Shown here in pieces: positions 24,641-34,445 of a DNA stretch of 64,000 nucleotides. The notes beneath the pieces were generated by a model. That model did no database searches, had not been told where the DNA came from, and saw only the letters and a list, made by a program, of their open reading frames with translations. A program made the position numbers and the translations under genes. The DNA is from Littorina saxatilis. Taxonomy: Eukaryota; Mollusca; Gastropoda; Littorinimorpha; Littorinidae. Every line of letters starts with the position of its first letter. The stretch's first letter is position 1. Location of the stretch: positions 12,781,765-12,845,764 of the forward strand of contig NC_090248.1 in the NCBI RefSeq assembly GCF_037325665.1, written 5' to 3'.

Positions 24641-25710
24641 CTGAAATAAAATGTAAGCAAAAGTAATACATGTATAAGCATAATATGAGTAGCCTCATTT
24701 TTAATAAAGAAGATGATAACTTTAAAAACAAACAAATCAGGGGAGAAGTGTCAACATCTTGCACTGATCAAGAGAGTTCTAACTACAAGTACAAAGCTTT
24801 CCTACAGTTTTCTGTGTCTCTATGTCTTAACTCTTATTCTATCATTTTCATTGAATAAAGGTCTTATTTTAGACCCATTTTTCAAATCGGAAGATGTACA
24901 CTAGCCAATGTCTTTTGCTGGCCATCAACAAAACATGTATCGATCATGCCATACCCATGCAGAAACTATTGGTCTGCATAAAAGTGCATTTGTCTTCATG
25001 CTCTCTCTATCTCTCGATCTCTCTCTCTCTCACACACACACCACATATACACAGGGTGTTCAAAAAATTACCTTTTTGCCAAAATATCCCTCCTTTGCCC
25101 CCATCCTTGACCTCAAAACGCATGTTTGACCTGAAATTACATTTAATAAATGTCAAAAGCTATAACAAACATGACAATATATGCAATCTCACAATTTTTA
25201 AGACAGAAAATACTTTGCATGCTATTCAGTCTGAGTTGCAGGTGTGAATCTGTCTACTTTGTTAGGGTTTATCATATGAATCAAACATATAATGATATAC
25301 TATTAGTATTATACATGTATATGAATGTTTTGTAAAAGAGGCATTCCTTCTTGTGTAAACCACAATAATGCTTCATTGATTGTTATGATTGTGAACAATT
25401 ACTACTGTTAAATATTCCATCAGCATGATGGATCAGTTTCACTTTTTTTCTGCCATATATATAGCTGAACTGAGCACTCATGATGAGCTTAATTACTCTA
25501 GCTTTATAGCACTTTCATAATGCAGTTATTTAAACATTATAATGAGGAAATACACTTCTTCAAAGGTAGAAGGGCTTCTGAATTCCTAGTCCTACTGCTT
25601 CTGCAACGAAAATTACGCCTCAATCTCCCTCCCCTCCCCCTACACACACATTGACAACTGCCACACTGCTAAACAAACATCACAAGAATAAGAAATCAAC
25701 GCAAATATAC

Positions 25711-25777
25711 CATGGGGAAAATTCTGCAGGGCTCGAACCGGCATGCTCTTTTTGGGCACCGGTAGCAGTTGGAACAT
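25711..25777 (-). CDS. CCDC66: Candidate first coding exon of the CCDC66 homologue
   Basis: An ATG at 25777 opens 22 codons (MFQLLPVPKKSMPV...) and then a GTATAT donor after 25711. It ends in phase 1 with a G, which joins the AA of the 26-bp exon at 24640 to give a glutamate codon before KPKQKPRK. The position, about 700 bp from the divergent MRPL46 start, suits a first exon. The peptide does not resemble the human CCDC66 N-terminus, so the call rests on phase, splice site and position only. A rival exon ending at the GTAATT near 25070 also fits the phase, but it lies in a likely repeat. Confidence 0.4.
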
Positions 25778-26456
25778 GCCCAGATCTACTGGAAGTGGTA
25801 CTGTATCATGTACAGCAGTAATGCCATTCGTGTTTCAACATGACACAACTTGGAATCGACATTTAACACAGCCTTTCTTAAATAACAACGAAAGATTCTC
25901 TACGTACCCAAAACTCATTCTCGGTCCTTATCCTTAGGGCTTCATCAGACAAAAACGCGCTTTAAGCAGCTGCAGTTTAGCCTTCAAACTGTATTTTATT
26001 TGGTGGTGTTTCTCAGTTGTCAACAACTATTTCAATTTGAAGCATGCGCACTGAACATATGTCGGCTTCCGGTAGAGAAGGGAAAACACTCTGAACAGAA
26101 AATTGAGTCGTCTGCTTCAACTTAACACCGTAGGGGCCTAATCCGTTGAAACTTCCCACAGTTTGTAATTTTGCTCTATGTATGCGGTTAGAAGATTTCC
26201 TGTAAAATGTGTTGAAATTCTGTTAAGATTCAATTCCGACGTAATACAAACTTTCGACTTGTTGTAGCTAATATTTGGAAAATATTTGGAAAGGTACTCT
26301 GTTACTTCCCCTGCAAGCGGTCTGACTAATTACTGCGCGATCGACCACGCGCGATTCCGCGCGACCTCAAACAAATGCATTGAGTGGTAGTCGCGCGTGG
26401 TCGCGCAGTAATTAGTCAGACTTCTTGCGAGGGAAAGGTTACTCTGACAGTCCAAA
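25778..26456. promoter_or_regulatory. Probable divergent promoter between CCDC66 and MRPL46
   Basis: About 680 bp separates the candidate CCDC66 start from the MRPL46 ATG, with the two genes transcribed away from each other. I see no clear TATA box in the right place. The segment next to MRPL46 contains a GC-rich inverted repeat (about 26300-26440) rich in CGCG steps. Promoter status is inferred from gene layout alone. Confidence 0.45.
26300..26440. repeat. Long inverted repeat just upstream of MRPL46
   Basis: Arms gtctgactaattactgcgcg (26319-) and cgcgcagtaattagtcagac (to 26422) extend inward as ccacgcgcga/tcgcgcgtgg, with a ~40-bp loop. The right arm ends about 25 bp before the MRPL46 ATG. 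Confidence 0.85.
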
Positions 26457-29400
26457 ATGGCAACCATTCGGGTCTGCTCCGCTCTCACCGCTGTAGCAAA
26501 ACGAAGTTCACATGGCGTGTGTAAGTATGCATCTGTTCAGTTTGCTCTCTAACACACATTCGTGAAATGTTTTATCTGAGGATGTCAACTCTTTGTGCTC
26601 AATCAGTCAATGACACTGAAAACATGACAAAATAGACTATAGACTAGAGTAGAGACAGAAGGGTCACTTTGTAAAATACTAAAATGCAACTTACCGTAAT
26701 TAATCAGTTTATGTTAAATGCAGGCATGAGCAAGATCGGTCGCCCACTCGCCACAGGCGACCAGAAATGAGTGTGGGCGAGTAGAAAGTCTTATAACGAT
26801 CGCCCACTTGGTGAGTGAAAATGTTGAGTCTGTGGTATTATCATTTTCCGAGCGACGATTGTCTGTTGTGAAGCGTCTATGACTGCTAAAATTAGATGTG
26901 ATCGGAGCTCCACTTCGAGCTGATCGTGAAATTCTCTTTAGTGACCTTTAACCAATCAGAATGACCAGAACCGTATTTCGGGGTTATCAGGACTTTTTGT
27001 AGACGCGATTTTAATCAATCAGAATTGTCGACGCAGCACGCGTGTCTCAGCAGCCTAGGCAGATCTGAAGCTGTAAACATGTGGAAATACTTGGACAACT
27101 GCCAGCCCCCAAAAGCCAAACCAGAGGGAACGGAGTCCGAGAGACTGAAACAGTATGACTCCGGACAGAGGAAGCGTTCCTTCCAGGCAGACTGGACAAA
27201 ATCTGACTCTGGTGAGCAGAGAGACTGGCTATAAACTATGATCGGGAAAAACACGTCATGTTGTGTACTTCTTGCGAAAAGCATGCCGCTTCTGAGGAGA
27301 GAAAGCGGCCATTCGTTGTTGGTACGGACAAATTTAAGCTAGAAAACATACGTGCTCACGAAACATCAAAGTCTCACACCAGAGGATGAAATGACCGCAT
27401 CATCACGCATCATCTCCCTCTGAAACTTGGCCTTGAGAAAGATGATGATTCAGATGCATATTTGTGAATCCAAACATTTCCTTGCAAAATGATCTCCCTG
27501 TGATTTTGGTTTAATGATCTGTTATGTAAGTTTGTTTTTCTCTTCTTGATTACTTCTGTGCCCGACGGGCGCTGTGGCGGGGTGGTAAGACGTCGGCCTC
27601 TTAATCGGAAGGTCGAGGGTTCGAATCCCGGTCGCTGCCGCCTGGTGGGTTAAGTGTGGAGATTTTTCCGATCTCCCAGGTCAACTTATGTGCAGACCTG
27701 CTAGTGGCTTATCCCCCTTCGTGTGTACACGCAAGCACAAGACCAAGTGCGCACGGAAAAGATCCTGTAATCCATGTCAGAGTTCGGTGGGTTATAGAAA
27801 CACGAAAATACCCAGCATGCTTCCTCCGAAAGCGGCGTATGGCTGCCTTAATGGCGGGGTAAAAACGGCCATACACGTAAAATTCCACTCGTGCAAAAAC
27901 ACGAGTGTACGTGGGAGTTTCAGTCCACGAACGCAGAAGAAGAAGAAGAAGAAGACTTCTGTGCCCAAATGCGCGCTGCTAGCAACCTAATCCATGGGTT
28001 ACATCTAATATGGTTGAATAAAACTTTGCTGCCAAAAAAAAAATCATTTTTTTGTTCTTTGGTAACTCATTTTTGTGGGCGAGTGAATATTTTTGTGGGC
28101 TAGTCAATTTTGAAATTTACTAGCCCACAAGGCGAGTGAACATTCTGGAACTTGCTCATGCCTGTAAATGTGATGGCCATCTCACCCTTGCCTCGTCGAA
28201 GGCTTCTGTGTTTCGGAGCAAGGGCGGCAGCCGTTTCGGCGCTGCGCTTCCGGTTTTACCGGAAGCATATGGTCCTCCGTCACAAGTACACTAGTGGCTT
28301 GTCCGGGGTTGATCGAGGACTGGCCTACGGGCGTTCGGGCTTCCAGAATGGCCATCTCCGTTTACTGCTCTTCGGAAAATTTGGAATTTGTTTTATTACT
28401 TTCAGTTTGAATTGAATTGTATAACTCATTCAGTTATTGTGACTCATGTGAGACTGAGAGAGTAATCTTTTAAAGTTCTATATTATTCTATGTCTGGGTT
28501 TTGTGAGACTGAGAGGCTGTAACTTTTATTATCCTACATACGTGAGAGAGACACTCGTGAGATAATAATCGTTCAAATCACACATGTGTATATCATGTAA
28601 ATGAGGTCATGTCAAGCAAGTCTGCCAGGGACCTGTTTTTCCACTGCTTATGATGCCAAAGTCACCGAGACAAACGTCATTATAGAGACAAAAAATTGCG
28701 CTCGCTAACTACCCTCGATGAATTTTTAGAACTAACACGTCACGCCACACTTTCAGAGTGACGTTTCTTTACTTTGACGTAATAGATTGCACGAGGCTTT
28801 AGAAGAGATCGAGGTTCCAAAACAAGCGTCTTCAAGTTAGCTGCCTCGACTGCAGGACATTTTCAGTAAAATACACGTAAGTACAGTATGTAGGATAAAC
28901 AGAATACTACATATGGCTTGCTGTGTCGTACCAGATTTACACTCTTTGCTTTTTCAAATAGTGAACTGCTCGCTTTCGCTCGCAGTTCAATATTTAAAAA
29001 AACAACTCGTGTAAATCTGGTACGACACAGCAAGCCATGTAGTATTCTCTCTTTATTAGTATTAGGCAGATGATAATTTAGGCAGATGAATTATCTGCGG
29101 AAAAGAACAAATAAAAATGTAGGTTTGATTGATTGAACAGTCTGATTGCAATGCTTTCTTCTTAATTACTATCATTCCATCAAGAGAAAAATAGCTCTAC
29201 CCTGCAACATGTTTTCTAGAAACACATTTCCATTGGAAAAGATTCCTGCAGGTAATTTATTCCAAACAGAATAAGGGCTTACTTTTGTGGGTTTTTTTGT
29301 TGTGTGTATGTTTCAGTGAGAAATTACCTCCAGCTGCGACAGTCATCGTCAGGAGCACTGTGTACACCTGGCCAATGGCAGCTAGTCAGCGCTGTGTGCC

Positions 29401-32400
29401 TTCAAAGACAGCCAATCATCACGGCAGAAAAGACAGAGCTTGAGCAGCAGTATGCTGACATGATGGCTCAGATGGAACTGGAGACAAGTCTTCTGTCAGA
29501 TCAGGAGCTCCGTGCTATTGAGGACAAGTGAGTAATACTAATAGTAATACTAATAGCTAGGATTGAATGTCTTTGTGTACAACTGTATGTGTGTTTATAT
29601 GTGGGTGTGTGCATGATTAACAGGTCATCCTCGTGATTTATGGTTCATCTGCATGATTCAGCTGCAATACATGCATGCATGCCTGGGCCTGTAAGTGAGG
29701 GAGAAAGATTGACAAAGAAGCAGAGAGAAATGTGTGTGTGTCTGTATTTGTGTTCTTGTGTGTGTGTGTGTGTGTGTGTGTGTGCAAGCGCATGTATTTG
29801 AAGACGGATGCAACCTGATTCTTACAATTAAATCATTCTTGAATGACTGCTTAATTGCAACAGCTAGAATTAGAACTTAGCCACCTACACAGTACATTGG
29901 TATGAAGTTAAGTTTGATTATAAATCATTTGGTTAAGTGCTTGTATCATTATACATTTTTCATTAACTCAGCAATGTAATTCTGTGTTCTGTTCCATCTC
30001 AGAGCCATTGAAGCAAAGAGAAAGCAGCAGGAAGAGAATGAGACGGGGGAAGGTGAAGTGGAGGGAGCAAGAGTTACAGCCCTTGATCTGGAGGATGCGT
30101 GGGAGGCTGAGGCCAAACAGTTCACACCTGCTGCAAGAATCACAGGTACATGTACGCGGTTGTGTGGTTAACATGTATTGATGTAACTTGTATGTAAGGC
30201 ACAAGTCTTTCATTTCAGAAATGTAGCAGCTACATATATCATATATATATCCAGTTTTCTTGAAAACATTTCTGGTGAATGGCCTTTGGTTGAGAGAATG
30301 AGGTGTGTTTATCATAATGGTTAATGATGTTAATATAACATGCATTGCTGAAATTCAAAAATGCTGTGTATTTACATGTGCATAAAGAACAAAATGTTTA
30401 TGCTCACAATGTGTTTGAAGAGAGAGAGACAACAATGGCAGAGTGTGTGCGTGGGGGGGGGGGGGGGTAGATCGAGAGTATGTTGGCACAGAGGTGACAC
30501 TCTAGCCACATACATGTACAGATTTGTGTGAATTGAGTATTGAATATTTTCCCCTTCTTGTTCAGAGGCAGATGAAAAGAATGACCAGCGGTCAGTGGAA
30601 CGCAGACTGGACAAGCCACTGGTACTTCTGGTCAAACAGACATTGGGGGACAAGTCACACTGGGTGTTCCCACAGGGACCAAGGCAGGAGGGAGAGTCCA
30701 TGAGACAGGTAAGATTGGATTTATTTGAGCTACGGTGGACACCCCCCCCCCCCCTCCCCCCCCTCTTTCTCTCTCAGGCATGGGAATTATCTGCTGATTT
30801 TTTGTTTTTGTTCCGCCGAAAAAGCAAAAGTGTCCGCCGAAAAAATAAAGGGGGAAGGCACACAAAAAAAGCACCGGTTATTTTTGCCTTTGCGCAAAAG
30901 CCCACGAAAACTTTCTGTACTTTGTTCACGCACTGCTACCGCCCGCCTCAGTTACTTGAACTTTTATGTTTGAAAGTAAACCAGATTGCACTGATTGTGT
31001 TACAAGTTACATTTTCCTGTTTGTCTCAACAGATCAATTTTTTTAACAAATTTAAACCATATAATACATGTACATGTATATTTTTTTTTCTTCAAAAAAG
31101 CAAAAATTGGTACTAAAAAAAAAACCAGAATTTAATGGCAAACTTGGAGCTCAAATGACACCAGATTGCACCATCTGGGTTCTTTGGAGAAATTTTTGTC
31201 CGGGGGGACATGCCCCCGGACCCCCCTAGTAAGACTAGGCGCGAAGCGCCGTCGCCTTGACGCTAATTCGCGTCTTCAGTTATAAATTTTCAGCCTTTTT
31301 TGCAATGTTCAATTCCCATGCCTGTCTCTTTTAAGACCTCTAAAACTATGAGTAAAGCATGTCTTTAAAGGGAGGGAGGGTTTATGAACAGAAAGTGTGA
31401 GAAACCAGGGTTCTAAAAGTGAGGGAATCTTTGAAAAAAATGGGGGGAGGGGGTTGAAATGGGGTTCCACTGTATTTGCTCTGTTCATACCTGTGAGTAG
31501 GAGGAGTAGCCAAGGACCTGAAGTGATGTGAATGTGATTTTTTTGTCATTGATTGATGATATCCAATACCGATATATGCACAGCCTAGCGATGACCTATG
31601 ATGAGTAGCCTAGCGATGAGTAAAATTCTACTGCTGACATGAAGTCACTGAGACAAACTTTGTTCATGAAATGCTTTGTCAGTTTATGGGAGAAATACAG
31701 AAGAAGCGACAGAATGTTTATGTGACACTATTGTTCGCGTTATGATGTCTTCTCGAACATTGTTTTGCTTTTGACGTCAGTTGTTTCACTTCGGAAGACG
31801 GGGTCAAGAAGAGACATCTTGGTTTGTTTAATCAGCCTCGTTTGTCTTTGAACATAAACTTACCATTCTTTTTCTTATTACGTTTAGTCAAGTTTTGACT
31901 AAATGTTTTAACATTGAGGGGGGAATCGAGACGAGGGTCGTGGTGTATGTGCATGTGTGTGTCTGTCTGTCTGTGTGTGTGTGTGTAGAGCGATTCAGAC
32001 TAAACTACTGGGCCGATCTTTATGAAATTTGACATGAGAGTTCCTGGGTATGATATCCTCAGACGTTTTTTTCATTTTTTTGATAAATGTCTTTGATGAC
32101 GTCATATCCGGCTTTTCGTGAAAGTTGAGGCGGCACTGTCACGCTCTCATTTTTCAACCAAATTGGTTGAAATTTTGGTCAAGTAATCTCCGACGAAACC
32201 CGGACTTCGGTATTGCATTTCAGCTTGGTGGCTTAAAAATTAATTAATAACTTTGGTCATTAAAAATCTGAAAATTGTAATAAAAAATAAAAATTTATAA
32301 AACGATCCAAATTTACGTTTATCTTCTTCTCCATCATTTTCTGATTCCAAAAACATATAAATATGTTATATTTGGATTAAAAACAAGCTCTGAAAATTAA

Positions 32401-33829
32401 AAATATATATAAAAATTATGATCAAAATTAAATTTTCGAAATCAATTTAAAAACACTTTCATCTTATTCCTTGTCGGTTCCTGATTCCAAAAACATATAG
32501 ATATGATATGTTTGGATTAAAAACACGCTCAGAAAGTTAAAACGAAGAGAGGTACAGAAAAGCGTGCTATCCTTCTCAGCGCAACTACTATCCCGCTCTT
32601 CTTGTCAATTTCACTGCCTTTGCCATGAGCGGTGGACTGACGATGCTACGAGTATACGGTCTTGCTGCGTTGCATTGCGTTCAGTTTCATTCTGTGAGTT
32701 CGACAGCTACTTGACTAAATGTTGTATTTTCGCCTTACGCGACTTGTTAAAGGTCAGATAGATGGAGAAAGTGCTTCACCATCACCTATTAAGAATTTGA
32801 GAGTTGTGAGGGGTGGTGACAATATTAAAAAAGAATTTACAGTTCTGTGTGTTGAGTAGGTGGGGGAACGTGGTTTGTTTGAAGGGGGAATGCAATGTCT
32901 ATGACAGTGGGCAGTGAGGGGTTTAATTACTGTGGGTTATGATGCAATACTTGAGATGAGGTAGTGGGGGGGGGGGGGGGGGGGGGGGGGAGAGATTTAG
33001 TTGAATGGGAGAAAACAATCTGCTGCAGACACACACATAATGAACAGTTACATTCAGAGATGTAACAGCAATGTAACTGTTTGTTTGTTCATTTTTTGGT
33101 GTCACAGTGAAAACAGTGAGACATGATACGGAAAAAAAGGTACAATTTATATGGCTTCCTGAATCCTGAATTATGGCTTGTCTTAATGTTTTAATGATTT
33201 AAAATACGCCTGGCTAATACTGTGAAGTCAACAGTTACAGCTGAATAATGTTGCAGGCAGCAGAGAGGGTTTTGCAGAATCTGTGTGGCCAGCAAGTCGG
33301 TGCTCAGTTTCTTGGGAATGCACCGTGTGGCTTTCATCAATATCGCTTTCCACCCAAAGCCAGCATAGGCACGGGAGCAAAGGTGGGTTGTTGTTTCACT
33401 GGAGCCTTTTTCCTGCTTTTGTGTGTGTGTACTGATGAGACTGTATGATTATGAAATGATTTTGTATTCTTTTTTTCATTTTCATTACAGAAAACGTTGA
33501 ATTTGAAAAGAACCTTTTGTACAAAATTATTCTGGTTTCTTTTGTTCACCTGAATTTCTGGTTGAACCAATTTGCACATTACCGTTTAAGTGTACATGTT
33601 ACCTGTGGTTGTGTTCACTGGAAAAGTCAGACAATACAATAATTTTGTTTGAGCAGATTTCCTTTCTTCATCCCAGGTGTTCTTTTACAAGGCATGGTAT
33701 AAAGAGGGCGACGTTATACCAGACAAGGAAAACTCCACAGATTATATGTGGGTGACGTTCGATGAGCTGTCTGACCACTGTTCCCGGCCCTACCTCAAAA
33801 GCATCGGGAATTTTCTTGTAGATTTGTGA
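26457..33829 (+). CDS. MRPL46: Mitochondrial large-subunit ribosomal protein mL46
   Basis: mL46 is a Nudix-fold protein of the mitochondrial large ribosomal subunit; it is structural and not known as an active hydrolase. Exons are 26457-26520, 29317-29527, 30003-30145, 30566-30708, 33257-33382 and 33677-33829 (TGA 33827-33829). Every junction is GT/AG and phase-consistent (for example T|TG gives Leu at junction 1). The CDS is 840 bp, 279 residues, matching the human length as I remember it. The ATG sits in aaaATGG. Residues 1-25 are basic and hydroxylated (MATIRVCSALTAVAKRSS), as expected for a matrix-targeting peptide. Diagnostic stretches are RPLDKPLVLLV-like RRLDKPLVLLVKQ, HWVFPQGPRQEGESMRQ (degenerate Nudix region), GFHQYRFPPKA and VFFYKAWYKEGDV near the C-terminus. 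Intron 1 holds a hAT-like relic with a SINE inside; intron 4 holds a CAGGCATG element and an inverted 880-bp element. Confidence 0.94.
26721..28164 (+). mobile_element. hAT-like DNA-transposon relic with a SINE inside it
   Basis: Inverted ends caggcatgagcaag and cttgctcatgcctg, with taaatg next to both. At 27079-27390 a broken frame reads KRSFQADWTKSDSG, then DWL, YDREKHVMLCTSCEKHAA and FVVGTDKFKLENIRAHETSK, the TTF/BED-type zinc finger found N-terminal in hAT-related (ZNF862-like) proteins. A frame break follows DWL, and no DDE core remains. It lies in MRPL46 intron 1. Confidence 0.75.
27552..27966 (+). mobile_element. tRNA-derived SINE with 12-bp target-site duplication
   Basis: acttctgtgccc flanks the insert at 27552-27563 and 27955-27966. 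Head: gtggcggggtggtaagacgt (A box) and gagggttcgaatcccggtc (B box). Body shared with the SINEs at 3616 and 4931, but with a different tRNA-like head; (GAA)n tail. Confidence 0.88.
28900..29053. repeat. Foldback with ~42-bp arms
   Basis: Arms containing ggcttgctgtgtcgtaccag and ctggtacgacacagcaagcc; the loop holds a smaller hairpin gaactgctcgc/gctcgcagttc. MRPL46 intron 1. Confidence 0.85.
30775..31324. mobile_element. CAGGCATG-ended element, longer copy
   Basis: Ends caggcatgggaatt and aattcccatgcctg as at 22388, with ggcgcgaagcgcc and ggggggacatgcccccgg inside. MRPL46 intron 4. Confidence 0.8.
31883..32748 (-). mobile_element. 880-bp element, full reversed copy
   Basis: Begins tttagtcaagttttgacta and ends cgccttacgcgacttgtt, the complement of the other copies. 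MRPL46 intron 4. Confidence 0.9.
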
Positions 33830-34054
33830 TGGAATCTTGTGTGGTTGAAAAAAATGTGCATTACTGTGTGAAAGCGATCAAAAACTTTTAAAATTTACAT
33901 CGTTTTTTGTTTTTTTTCGTGTGTGTGTGCGCGCGCGCATGTATGAGTGCTGTCCCCCATTTGACTTGGCTGTGAGAAAAAATTCATGCATGCTCTGAAC
34001 ATCTGTAAATGCAAGTCGAACATGAGGAAACAGAATTGGTAATGCTGAATTGTA

Positions 34055-34060
34055 TTTATT
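34055..34060 (-). terminator. Likely RPAP3 poly(A) signal
   Basis: The plus strand reads TTTATT, that is AATAAA on the minus strand, about 390 bp beyond the RPAP3 stop. It lies inside the presumed MRPL46 3' UTR. Confidence 0.45.
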
Positions 34061-34326
34061 TTGTTCAAACATAGCATTTCAATCATCCACACAAATTCAT
34101 CACACAATACATCTCCAATCTCCAGTTTAAGAGACCATACAGCATGAAAGCATACTGTTGACATTTCCCTGCAGTTATCTACAAAGTGTTAAATGCAAGC
34201 CGGTCCAATGCTCATTCATTCAATAAGTTCCAATGTACAGAAGCTGATATGGAGACATTTTTCCTCTCCCAATATGGTTACACATGTGTACAGATTTGTC
34301 ATGTGCATCCTCTTTCTTTCAGTTCC

Positions 34327-34332
34327 AATAAA
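34327..34332 (+). terminator. Likely MRPL46 poly(A) signal
   Basis: A canonical AATAAA lies about 500 bp after the MRPL46 stop. It is the first one I noticed on this strand after the stop codon. Use of this signal would carry MRPL46 transcripts across the RPAP3 signal on the other strand. Confidence 0.5.
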
Positions 34333-34445
34333 CTTGAAACCACTTCAGACCTCAGGCATCCCAAAAATTTCATTCAAACATAAACGGAGCTAGAATTCAA
34401 ACTGCCAAACGAAAGAAACACAGACAACTGGCATTTCAACAATCC

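Noticed and set aside
25070-25135. Alternative first exon for CCDC66 (MRFEVKDGGKGG...)
   Set aside because: Phase fits, but it adjoins acagggtgttcaaaaaa, a typical transposon-end sequence, and the donor is weak.
27580-27640. tRNA gene-like sequence with good A and B boxes
   Set aside because: Continues directly into a SINE body with a GAA tail and is flanked by target-site duplications, so it is a SINE head.
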